DNA of 5,271 bases from positions 1 through 5,271 of the forward strand of contig DDKP01000128.1 of assembly GCA_002339745.1 (NCBI GenBank), in the 5' to 3' direction. Below the pieces are notes generated by a model. It did no database searches. It saw only the letters and a program-made list of their open reading frames with translations, and was not told the origin of the DNA. The position numbers were made by a program, and so were the translations under genes. The stretch is from Firmicutes bacterium UBA2595 (lineage in GTDB: Bacteria > Bacillota > Thermincolia > Thermincolales > UBA2595). Positions within the stretch are counted from its first letter, which is position 1. Every line of letters begins with the position of its first letter. Shown here piece after piece: positions 1 through 5,226 of the stretch.

Positions 1-85
1 CGCCCGGAGGAAAGTATCCATCCCGTTCATATTGCGATAAACTGGAGTTTGTCCACAAGACTTTTATTGGACAGTCCCCTCAAAA
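1..85. other. left-edge stretch downstream of sleB, no convincing gene
   Basis: No supported gene lies here. On the minus strand an ATG at 30 opens ten codons to the window edge, but no ribosome binding site precedes it. A short palindrome GGACAGTCC lies at 69-77, and a further GTCC copy at 51-54 could pair with GGAC at 69-72 around a 14-base loop. There is no run of T after it in either direction, so it is not a convincing terminator for sleB. A ypeB partner gene, common after sleB in Bacillus, does not visibly begin here. Confidence 0.4.
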
Positions 86-796
86 TTATCTGGCAAAAAC
101 ATGCTGGCCTATCTGTTTGTGAATGGGTCTTGACCAAATCCACTTATTGGTTGTCTTGGCCGGATTCCAGTAATAAAGGGCACGGCCCGTGGGGTCGTAC
201 CCTGCCAGGGCCAGTTCGGCAGCTTTTATTGACCTCGGGTCGGGATCCAGCCAAATCTGGCCGTCACTTACCGCATCGAAGGCTCCCGGTTGGAACACTA
301 CCCCGTTAATACTATCCGGGAAGTCTCCGGAACGTTTCCGGTTCAACACCACCGCAGCTACAGCGACCTGTCCTTCGAACGGTTCTCCCCTGGCCTCCCC
401 ATGAATTACCCTGGCCAGCATCATGACTTCATCCCTGGATACACCACGAGAAATAGGACTAGTTGTCTTTACAAAATTAGGTTTTTCCCTTCGGCCGTCC
501 AATAAGTCTCTTGTTTCACGGTTTACTATCCCTGTAGGCTCAATTCTGTTCTTTTTTTGCAGGTCAATAACCGCCTGACGGGTTCTCAATCCAAACAACC
601 CGTCAACAGGTTCAATGTCATAGCCTCTTTTAACAAGTTCCAGCTGAAGCTGCCGGACGTCTCCGCCTATGCGGCCTATTGTCAGGTTCCGCTGATGTTT
701 CTCTCCCGCCCCAGCAGGCACCCCTGAAGCAGCCAGCATTATCATAATAAAGGCTCCGATTATGAAATAAACGGCTACATTATTAGTTCTTTGCAT
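86..796 (-). CDS. sleB: SleB-type spore cortex-lytic enzyme (secreted cell wall hydrolase)
   Basis: This 236-residue protein is probably a lytic transglycosylase that cuts muramic-delta-lactam cortex peptidoglycan during spore germination. A signal peptide covers about residues 1-30, with a hydrophobic core (VYFIIGAFIMIMLAA) and a likely cleavage after AGA. A peptidoglycan-binding domain type 1 follows at about 45-99, containing the DGLFGLRTRQAV pattern. A hydrolase_2 (SleB/CwlJ) catalytic domain covers about 124-234. The HGEARGEP motif holds Glu134, which aligns with the proposed catalytic glutamate of the family. Length and domain order match full-length SleB. I chose the ATG at 796 because AGGAGG (804-809) lies 7 bases upstream; an in-frame ATG at 814 has no such site. 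The motifs see the family clearly. The germination role is inferred: related enzymes such as vegetative SleB-like hydrolases share this architecture, and no ypeB is visible beside it. Confidence 0.9.
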   Translation of the reverse strand: MQRTNNVAVYFIIGAFIMIMLAASGVPAGAGEKHQRNLTIGRIGGDVRQLQLELVKRGYDIEPVDGLFGLRTRQAVIDLQKKNRIEPTGIVNRETRDLLDGRREKPNFVKTTSPISRGVSRDEVMMLARVIHGEARGEPFEGQVAVAAVVLNRKRSGDFPDSINGVVFQPGAFDAVSDGQIWLDPDPRSIKAAELALAGYDPTGRALYYWNPAKTTNKWIWSRPIHKQIGQHVFAR

Positions 797-803
797 GGTT
801 ATC

Positions 804-809
804 CCTCCT
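804..809 (-). promoter_or_regulatory. ribosome binding site deciding the sleB start
   Basis: The minus strand reads AGGAGG followed by GATAACC and then ATG at 796. The 7-base spacing is ideal, which favours this start over the ATG at 814, whose upstream bases (AACTTATTAGTTTT) hold no Shine-Dalgarno match. Confidence 0.8.
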
Positions 810-852
810 GTCATAAAACTAATAAGTTTGTCCGGCAGGGAGACACTGCATG

Positions 853-881
853 ATTATACTACATTATTGCCGGTTCTCCAA
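853..881 (-). promoter_or_regulatory. candidate sigma-A-type promoter of sleB
   Basis: On the minus strand TTGGAG (876-881) and a perfect TATAAT (853-858) are separated by 17 bases. Transcription would start near 846 and give a leader of about 50 bases before the ATG at 796. The -10 box is perfect and the -35 box keeps TTG only. sleB of Bacillus is read by the forespore factor sigma-G, whose boxes I do not see clearly here, so either this gene is regulated differently or the match is fortuitous. Confidence 0.5.
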
Positions 882-905
882 CCTTCCTGGGATGATATTA
901 AACCC

Positions 906-926
906 AAAAAAGCCGTCCAGGGCCTT
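906..926 (-). terminator. probable rho-independent terminator downstream of nfo
   Basis: On the minus strand AAGGCC and GGCTT can form a five-pair stem with one bulged G around the six-base loop CTGGAC. The stem runs directly into a TTTTTT run (906-911). It lies about 110 bases past the nfo stop and upstream of the sleB promoter, so it would separate the two genes. The short, bulged stem makes it a moderate call. Confidence 0.45.
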
Positions 927-939
927 GCTAAACGCGAAT

Positions 940-1037
940 AAAATTTTTTACCTTTTTAAGCCTTAATTTTCTTTTAGTTTATAGCTATATGGAATAATTG
1001 TCCAGCCACTTACCACCATGGTCCACCTGCCAAGTAA
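940..1037. other. AT-rich spacer between nfo and the terminator
   Basis: The part from 940 to 1000 is strongly AT-rich, with A and T runs and the ten-base palindrome TATAGCTATA (980-989). The part next to nfo (about 1000-1037) is richer in G and C and has a GTGG-rich minus strand with the palindrome ACCATGGT (1015-1022). No RNA gene or supported protein gene is seen. A reading frame that crosses the nfo stop ends at 985 and is treated as a finding. Confidence 0.4.
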
Positions 1038-1880
1038 CTACATCAGCCCCGCCAGCCGCCTGACGGTTTTCAGGTTTCTTTCCCAATCCTCGTCACTTTC
1101 GGCAGGAATCTCGAGGATAAACGGTTTCTCCCGTAACTTTTGATGATTCAGGATAGCCTTGAATCCCTCCTCTCCGATATAACCCTTCCCTATATCGGCA
1201 TGCCGGTCCTTGTGGGAACCAAGTTCAAACATGGAATCGTTTCCATGTATAAGTTTAAGGTTGGACAGGCCAACAATACGGTCCAATTCATTGACTGTGG
1301 CATCCACTTCCTGCTGGCCGGCAAGATCATAACCGGCGGCAAAACCGTGACATGTGTCAAAACACACCCCGGCCTTTTGTGTTTCTAAATCCTTTAAGAC
1401 CCTGGCCAGGTGTTCAAAGGTATAGCCGACCTCGCTTCCGGCGCCGGAAGTATTCTCCAGAAGAAGAGTGGTTTCACCGTCGTAATTCCTCAGGGCTGTA
1501 TTGAGGGCTCTTGTAACCTGATCAAGCCCCTTTTCAACACCCTGTCCCCGGTGGCTGCCCATGTGCAAAACCAGGTAGGATGCGCCCAACAGGTTGGCTC
1601 TTGCCATGTCCTCCTTCACCATTGAGACGGCATATTCATGCATTTTGGGGTCTGGTGTAGCCAGGTTCAAAATATACGGTATGTGAATGATTACTGGATT
1701 TATATCATGCTTTTCACACAATTTCCGGAACAACCTGACCTCGCCTTCCCCCAGGGCTCGGGCCTTCCCGCCGCGGGGACTGCGGGAAAACATCTGGCAG
1801 GCATTGCATTTGAGTTTAACCAGACGCAGGATAGCCTTCTCGAAGCCTGCGTTTATTTTGGTATGAATGCCGATTCTCAT
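1038..1880 (-). CDS. nfo: endonuclease IV (AP endonuclease, family 2)
   Basis: This 280-residue cytoplasmic protein should cut DNA 5' of abasic sites and trim damaged 3' ends in base excision repair, using three zinc ions in a TIM barrel. All nine zinc ligands of the E. coli enzyme have counterparts: His66, His106, Glu142, Asp175, His178, His212, Asp225, His227 and Glu257, with a constant offset of three, then four. The family signatures are visible as LLENTSGAGSEVG (140-152), GVCFDTCHGFAAGYD (171-185) and KDRHADIGKGYIG (224-236). Length matches the family (about 280). The ATG at 1880 follows GGGGGTG with suitable spacing. The gene lies 91 bases after pnp, beyond a strong terminator, and I find no clear promoter of its own in that gap. 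It may depend on readthrough or on a promoter that departs from the consensus. Confidence 0.96.
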   Translation of the reverse strand: MRIGIHTKINAGFEKAILRLVKLKCNACQMFSRSPRGGKARALGEGEVRLFRKLCEKHDINPVIIHIPYILNLATPDPKMHEYAVSMVKEDMARANLLGASYLVLHMGSHRGQGVEKGLDQVTRALNTALRNYDGETTLLLENTSGAGSEVGYTFEHLARVLKDLETQKAGVCFDTCHGFAAGYDLAGQQEVDATVNELDRIVGLSNLKLIHGNDSMFELGSHKDRHADIGKGYIGEEGFKAILNHQKLREKPFILEIPAESDEDWERNLKTVRRLAGLM

Positions 1881-1904
1881 GACTACACCCCCTTGAAACA
1901 GCGC

Positions 1905-1917
1905 CCAGTGACCAGTG
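1905..1917. repeat. short tandem repeat in the nfo leader
   Basis: CCAGTG occurs twice with one base between (1905-1910 and 1912-1917), 25 bases upstream of the nfo start. It could be a regulator half-site pair or chance; its position between the pnp terminator and the nfo ribosome binding site is the only support. Confidence 0.25.
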
Positions 1918-1941
1918 CCGGTAATAACCTTGGATCAAAGA

Positions 1942-1968
1942 TAAAAACCGATATTCAATCGGTTTTTA
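1942..1968. terminator. strong terminator hairpin just after pnp (works in both directions)
   Basis: A perfect 11-pair inverted repeat, TAAAAACCGAT and ATCGGTTTTTA, surrounds a five-base loop. On the minus strand it begins three bases after the pnp stop codon, and the 3' arm ends in TTTTTA. Because the arms begin with A runs and end with T runs on either strand it could also act on plus-strand transcripts. The stem has few GC pairs, so some readthrough into nfo is possible. Confidence 0.85.
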
Positions 1969-1971
1969 AAT

Positions 1972-4122
1972 CTACTTTTCCGCTGCCTGCTGGGCGCGGA
2001 TGGCCTCTTTGCGCGACAGGTTGACCCTGCCCTGTTCATCTATTTTGATAACCTTCACTAGGATTTCATCGCCGACAGATACTACATCGTCAACCTTGCC
2101 GACCCGCTGCTCAGCCAATTGGGAAATATGCACCAGGCCTTCCTTGCCAGGTAATACCTCCACGAAGGCTCCGAATTCCATGATCCTGGTGACTTTCCCC
2201 AGATATATTTTGCCAACCTCAACATCAGCAGTAAGACTTTCGATAATCTCCAGGGCTCTCTTTCCGGCTTCGCTGTCAACAGCAGCAATAAATACCCGGC
2301 CATCGTCTTCAATATCGATCTTTACGCCGGTCTCGTCAATAATTTTCTTGATGGTCTTCCCGCCAGGACCGATAACGTTCCTGATTTTTTCGGGGTCAAT
2401 GGTAGTTGTGATAATTCTGGGGGCATATGGCGAAAGGTCAGGCCTGGGTTCGGAAATGACTTCCATCATTTTCTGCAAGATGTGCATCCGGCCGCGTTTT
2501 GCCTGAGCAAGGGCATCTTTCAGGATCTCCCTGCTGACCCCGGAGATCTTAATATCCATCTGCAGGGCGGTTACTCCCTTTTCTGTTCCGGCTACTTTGA
2601 AGTCCATATCGCCAAGATGGTCCTCAACTCCCTGTATATCGGTAAGAACCGCGAAACTGTCATCTTCCTTGATCAGTCCCATAGCAACCCCCGCGACGGC
2701 TGCCCGGATAGGTACCCCGGCATCCATCAGGCTCAGGGTACAGCCGCAAACGCTTCCCATGGATGTAGACCCGTTGGATTCCAGCACTTCCGATACTATT
2801 CGTATAGTGTAGGGAAACTCCTCCTCCGACGGGATAACCGGCTCGAGGGCTCGTCCCGCCAGCGCTCCGTGACCTATTTCACGGCGTCCCGGTCCTCTCA
2901 TGAACCGTGCTTCACCGACGCTGTACGGCGGAAAGTTATAGTGATGAATAAAACGCTTTGATTCTTCCACACCCAGGTCATCCAGTATTTGTTCCTCTCC
3001 CACAGCGCCGAGGGTTACAACACTCAGCACCTGGGTCTGCCCCCGGGTGAACAGGCCGGATCCGTGTGTTCTCGGCAGCACCCCAACTTCGCAGGTAATC
3101 GGCCTGACTTCGTCCAGGGCACGGCCGTCTATTCGTACCCTGTCTCTCAGTATATATTTCCGCATAGCTTCTTTTTCCAGATGGTCAATTGTGTTGCCCA
3201 CATGTTTTTGCTGTTCTTCTTCGGGATACTTTCCTTCGGCAAAAAACTGCTTAATCTGTTCTTTGACTTCACCAAACAAGTTTTCCCTCGGAACCTTGGG
3301 AAGCCTTTTGTTAATGGATTCTTTAACGGCTTCCTCAATTCTTGGTAAGGCATACTCCCTTACTTCCGCACTGATTTCTTCATCAGTCAGGAAGAGCTTG
3401 TAGTCATGTTCCGGCTTTGCAAAACCTTCGGCCAGCGCCGCTTCCGTGAACTCGGCTATAAAAGTCACGATCTTCTTTATTTCCTCATGCCCGTACATGA
3501 TGGCATCAAGCATAACTTCTTCAGGAACCTCCATGGCCCCGGCTTCTACCATAATTACTGCATCCTTTGTGCCAGCTACTGTAAGGTGCATATCACTTGC
3601 TTCAGCCTGGGCCAGAGTGGGATTTATGACAAATTTCCCTTCAACCCTGCCTACTACTACCGCCCCAATCGGGCCTTGGAAGGGAATGTCCGAGATCATA
3701 AGAGCGGCGGACGCGCCTGTAATGGCAATCACATCCTGGGGATTGTCCTGGTCTACAGAAAGAACTGTAGCCACAACATGGACATCGTTCCTGTATCCTT
3801 TAGGAAATAAGGGCCTGATGGGCCTGTCTATCAACCTGGCCGATAAAATCGCCTTTTCTCCCGGACGCCCCTCACGTTTAATGAAACCTCCCGGGATTTT
3901 TCCAACTGCATAGAGCCTTTCCTCGTAATCCACTGTCAGCGGGAAAAAGTCAGTTCCTTCTCTCGGTACTTCCGAACGGGTGGCGGTGACCAAGACTACA
4001 GTATCACCGTAACGCACAAGTACAGACCCCCCCGCCTGTTTAGCCAGTCTTCCGGTTTCTATCGACATTTCCCTGCCGCCGACAGGCAAACTACGGATAA
4101 AAACACCACTACTGTCTTTCAT
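1972..4122 (-). CDS. pnp: polynucleotide phosphorylase (polyribonucleotide nucleotidyltransferase)
   Basis: This 716-residue trimeric exoribonuclease degrades RNA 3' to 5' by phosphorolysis, releasing nucleoside diphosphates. Domains in order are RNase PH 1 (about 14-145), the helical linker (about 146-235), RNase PH 2 (about 328-465), KH (about 556-615, with the GPGG loop at 585-588) and S1 (about 633-705). RNase PH 1 has the FIKREGRPGE loop (80-89). Active-site residues are intact: Asp501, Asp507 and Lys509 in DHLGDMDFK match E. coli Asp486, Asp492 and Lys494, and Ser-Thr-Ser 452-454 match the phosphate-binding serines. Length is normal (705-711 in B. subtilis and E. coli). The start is uncertain by one codon: an in-frame TTG at 4125 sits 11 bases after AGGAGG, the ATG at 4122 sits 14 bases after it. 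pnp follows rpsO, as in many bacteria, but a terminator separates them. Confidence 0.98.
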   Translation of the reverse strand: MKDSSGVFIRSLPVGGREMSIETGRLAKQAGGSVLVRYGDTVVLVTATRSEVPREGTDFFPLTVDYEERLYAVGKIPGGFIKREGRPGEKAILSARLIDRPIRPLFPKGYRNDVHVVATVLSVDQDNPQDVIAITGASAALMISDIPFQGPIGAVVVGRVEGKFVINPTLAQAEASDMHLTVAGTKDAVIMVEAGAMEVPEEVMLDAIMYGHEEIKKIVTFIAEFTEAALAEGFAKPEHDYKLFLTDEEISAEVREYALPRIEEAVKESINKRLPKVPRENLFGEVKEQIKQFFAEGKYPEEEQQKHVGNTIDHLEKEAMRKYILRDRVRIDGRALDEVRPITCEVGVLPRTHGSGLFTRGQTQVLSVVTLGAVGEEQILDDLGVEESKRFIHHYNFPPYSVGEARFMRGPGRREIGHGALAGRALEPVIPSEEEFPYTIRIVSEVLESNGSTSMGSVCGCTLSLMDAGVPIRAAVAGVAMGLIKEDDSFAVLTDIQGVEDHLGDMDFKVAGTEKGVTALQMDIKISGVSREILKDALAQAKRGRMHILQKMMEVISEPRPDLSPYAPRIITTTIDPEKIRNVIGPGGKTIKKIIDETGVKIDIEDDGRVFIAAVDSEAGKRALEIIESLTADVEVGKIYLGKVTRIMEFGAFVEVLPGKEGLVHISQLAEQRVGKVDDVVSVGDEILVKVIKIDEQGRVNLSRKEAIRAQQAAEK

Positions 4123-4134
4123 CAAGGGTTGCTG

Positions 4135-4143
4135 TCCCTCCTT
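4135..4143 (-). promoter_or_regulatory. ribosome binding site of pnp with long spacing
   Basis: The minus strand carries AAGGAGGGA. From AGGAGG (4137-4142) there are 11 bases to TTG at 4125 and 14 bases to ATG at 4122, both longer than the usual 5-9. The spacing favours the TTG; the codon favours the ATG. Confidence 0.7.
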
Positions 4144-4160
4144 ATAAAAAATAAATTTCT

Positions 4161-4245
4161 AGTATATTTTGCATAAAATGGGGAGTTCGACGTCTACTTT
4201 ATTATTTCCTTCTATGTATTGTAAGAATACTATGGATACTCCTAA
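4161..4245 (-). promoter_or_regulatory. candidate promoter region of pnp
   Basis: A terminator after rpsO implies that pnp has its own promoter in this AT-rich spacer. Two weak candidates are visible on the minus strand. The first is TTAGGA (4240-4245), 16 bases, TACAAT (4218-4223). The second is TCGAAC (4185-4190), 18 bases, TATACT (4161-4166). Each has a good -10 box and a poor -35 box. A small inverted repeat GTATT/AATAC lies beside the first -10 box. I cannot choose between them from sequence alone. Confidence 0.3.
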
Positions 4246-4254
4246 TTCCAAGAT

Positions 4255-4279
4255 AAAAAAGCGGGATGTCCCGCTTTTT
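4255..4279. terminator. terminator hairpin between rpsO and pnp
   Basis: On the minus strand AAAAAGCGGG, a four-base loop ACAT and CCCGCTTTTTT form a ten-pair stem with a T run, starting one base after the rpsO stop codon. The A run on the 5' side means it could also stop plus-strand transcription. It should end most rpsO transcripts; in E. coli a terminator also lies between rpsO and pnp and is leaky. Confidence 0.85.
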
Positions 4280-4280
4280 C

Positions 4281-4550
4281 TTATCGCCTCAGCCCAAGCT
4301 TATCAATAATTTCACGGTACCGGTCAAAATTCTTCTGCTTCAGGTAATTCAGCAGAGCTCTTCTCTGACCGACCATCTTTAAGAGACCCCGCCGTGAATG
4401 ATGGTCTTTCTTATGGGTCTTGAGATGCTCCGTCAGGTAGTTAATCCTCTCGGTAAGAATAGCAATCTGTACTTCAGGAGAACCTGTGTCAGAATCATGC
4501 AGTTTATATTTTTCAATAATCTGCTTTTTCTGTTCTACGGCCAGTGCCAT
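4281..4550 (-). CDS. rpsO: 30S ribosomal protein S15
   Basis: This 89-residue protein binds the three-way junction of helices 20, 21 and 22 in the central domain of 16S rRNA and is an early assembly protein of the small-subunit platform. The family pattern L-x2-H-L-x5-D-x2-S is met at Leu39, His42, Leu43, Asp49 and Ser52; these His, Asp and Ser residues are the known contacts to the G-U/G-C site in rRNA. DTGSPEVQIA (21-30) and the C-terminal LGLRR are typical. Length is exactly the family norm. The ATG at 4550 follows a near-perfect AAAGGAGGTG site. The gene has its own promoter and a structured leader, and is followed by a terminator. S15 proteins commonly repress their own translation by binding the leader, which fits the arrangement here. 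The usual upstream neighbours truB and ribF are not seen; two small genes of unknown function are there instead. Confidence 0.98.
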   Translation of the reverse strand: MALAVEQKKQIIEKYKLHDSDTGSPEVQIAILTERINYLTEHLKTHKKDHHSRRGLLKMVGQRRALLNYLKQKNFDRYREIIDKLGLRR

Positions 4551-4555
4551 GTCGT

Positions 4556-4565
4556 CACCTCCTTT
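4556..4565 (-). promoter_or_regulatory. ribosome binding site of rpsO
   Basis: AAAGGAGGTG on the minus strand is a near-complete match to the 16S rRNA 3' end, five bases before the ATG at 4550. Such a strong site suits a highly expressed ribosomal protein and could be a target for leader folding: CTCC in the upstream loop (4599-4602) is complementary to its GGAG. Confidence 0.85.
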
Positions 4566-4571
4566 ATTTTT

Positions 4572-4642
4572 GTATCCCCACTAGCCAAGATAATCGCCGG
4601 AGTATGCATATTTCCTAGCTAATGGGTTATCTGTTTATTAAT
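4572..4642 (-). promoter_or_regulatory. structured rpsO leader, possible S15 autoregulatory element
   Basis: The predicted transcript leader contains a nine-pair stem, with wobble pairs, between UAGCUAGGA (4613-4621) and UCUUGGCUA (4582-4590), closing a 22-base loop (4591-4612). The sequence GUGGGGAUAC (4572-4581) follows immediately. The loop contains CUCC (4599-4602), which could pair either with GGGG just downstream or with the Shine-Dalgarno GGAG, forming a pseudoknot. Folded leaders bound by S15 are known in several phyla, with different structures. The stem is seen in the sequence; binding by S15 is inferred from position. Confidence 0.5.
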
Positions 4643-4650
4643 AGGGGCAG

Positions 4651-4679
4651 TTTATAACCAACCCTCCACTAATCATCAA
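4651..4679 (-). promoter_or_regulatory. sigma-A-type promoter of rpsO
   Basis: On the minus strand TTGATG (4674-4679), a 17-base spacer and TATAAA (4651-4656) form a good housekeeping promoter. The start of transcription would be near 4642-4644, giving a leader of about 90 bases. The promoter lies 36 bases after the stop of the small upstream gene, so rpsO can be expressed without the small cassette. Confidence 0.7.
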
Positions 4680-4696
4680 GTAAAAAATTTGCTTGT
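4678..4696. repeat. imperfect palindrome overlapping the rpsO -35 box
   Basis: CAAGTAAAAAATTTGCTTG pairs with itself over eight positions, with one T-G mismatch or wobble, around a three-base centre. It lies between the small gene that ends at 4715 and rpsO and overlaps the last bases of the rpsO -35 box. It could be a protein-binding operator or a weak terminator for the upstream cassette; the T run sits inside the loop rather than after the stem, which argues against a normal terminator. Confidence 0.3.
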
Positions 4697-4714
4697 CCCT
4701 GTCCCGTCGGTTAA

Positions 4715-4936
4715 TTATTTCCCGATAACCGTAATCACCAGTCTACCCCCGGGAATGTCTTTGGCCACAATATCAAATACCCGTCCGGACTTTGCAAAAA
4801 AACCTCTAAACCTGGTAGCTGCGGGAATGATACCTGGTATCTCCCTGGCGGCGTTGACGATGTCAGATACGGTAATCCTCTCCTGGCGTAAGTCTTTTAA
4901 GCGCTTGCGTGCGTGTTCGGTAATTATTATCCGCAT
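4715..4936 (-). CDS. small DUF4258-like protein, possible toxin-like partner
   Basis: This 73-residue protein of unknown function begins MRIIITEHARKRLKD, with the H-A-x-x-R-L pattern, then helix-forming residues, then a strand-rich C-terminal half (RFRGFFAKSGRVFDIVAKDI and RLVITVIGK). That layout resembles the DUF4258 type of short proteins (H-A-x-x-R near the N-terminus, a G-R-x-x-D/V-V stretch and a final I-T-V strand). The resemblance is by eye and no function follows directly. It has no signal peptide or membrane segment. I chose the ATG at 4936 because GGGGA lies nine bases upstream; the ATG at 4945, three codons longer, has that same GGGGA directly against it. The gene starts 21 bases after the stop of the 75-residue gene and is very likely cotranscribed with it. 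A toxin-antitoxin role is a hypothesis based on size and pairing only. Confidence 0.7.
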   Translation of the reverse strand: MRIIITEHARKRLKDLRQERITVSDIVNAAREIPGIIPAATRFRGFFAKSGRVFDIVAKDIPGGRLVITVIGK

Positions 4937-4957
4937 CGTGGACATTCCCCAAAACAG

Positions 4958-5185
4958 TTAGTAAATAAGCTTTTTATTGCTCCTTATTCCCTCTCGCTGG
5001 GCTAGTATTGAAAACAAGGCGTCCTGAAATGCGGTTAATAATGCATTTTCGATACCGTTTTTAAAATATAAACTCTCCAACTCGTGTTTCAAGTTGATAA
5101 ATTCGTCACTGAGACATATTTCGGCCACCTCGTTGATAAATTTCCTGATTTCCTCTTCCCTCGAATCGGAAGCAGCAATTACCAT
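4958..5185 (-). CDS. small hypothetical protein, first gene of a two-gene cassette
   Basis: This 75-residue protein is one I do not recognise. It is acidic in the first half (SREEEIRKFINEVAE) and appears almost wholly helical, with two likely amphipathic segments at about 8-24 and 28-66 and a basic tail (RSNKKLIY). It has one cysteine (Cys24) and no signal peptide, membrane segment or evident helix-turn-helix. The ATG at 5185 has a GGAGG eight bases upstream and a good promoter, which supports it as a real gene. It is followed after 21 bases by the DUF4258-like gene. By order and size it could be the antitoxin or binding partner of that protein, but the sequence does not prove this. Confidence 0.65.
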   Translation of the reverse strand: MVIAASDSREEEIRKFINEVAEICLSDEFINLKHELESLYFKNGIENALLTAFQDALFSILAQREGIRSNKKLIY

Positions 5186-5187
5186 TG

Positions 5188-5217
5188 AAACGGCCTCCCT
5201 CCTTGCAAGGGGCGTTT
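5188..5217 (-). promoter_or_regulatory. inverted repeat enclosing the ribosome binding site of the small cassette
   Basis: On the minus strand AAACGCC (from 5217) and GGCCGTTT (ending at 5188) can pair over seven positions with one bulged C. The loop contains AAGGAGGGA, and the second GGAGG falls partly within the stem. The ATG at 5185 lies two bases after it. Inside is the ten-base palindrome CCTTGCAAGG. The fold could limit translation of the 75-residue gene or be an operator just after the promoter. Confidence 0.4.
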
Positions 5218-5226
5218 ACCGTAATA

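Noticed and set aside
1..30. Possible partial minus-strand gene starting MNGMDTFLRA
   Set aside because: Only ten codons are in the window and there is no ribosome binding site, so it cannot be supported.
49..309. Plus-strand open frame of 86 codons at the left edge
   Set aside because: It is antisense to the catalytic domain of sleB and begins without a ribosome binding site.
797..814. Longer sleB start at the ATG at 814
   Set aside because: No Shine-Dalgarno precedes it, while AGGAGG lies inside the extra codons at the right distance from the ATG at 796, and the signal peptide begins naturally there.
963..1019. Eighteen-codon minus-strand frame starting at an ATG after nfo
   Set aside because: The GGTGG before it is only three bases from the ATG, and the short length gives no coding evidence.
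1638..2024. Plus-strand open frame of 128 codons crossing the nfo-pnp gap
   Set aside because: It overlaps nfo and the end of pnp and crosses the terminator hairpin; no initiation signal precedes it.
2000..2506. Plus-strand open frame of 168 codons
   Set aside because: It lies fully inside pnp on the opposite strand, has low-complexity Ser/Thr/Ile/Pro composition typical of an antisense shadow, and lacks a ribosome binding site.
3446..3913. Plus-strand open frame of 155 codons
   Set aside because: It is antisense to the conserved RNase PH 1 and linker domains of pnp and shows no recognisable protein pattern.
4644..4679. Extended hairpin GGTTAT/ATAACC upstream of the rpsO leader
   Set aside because: Its 5' arm falls inside the predicted rpsO promoter and would not be in the transcript from that promoter.
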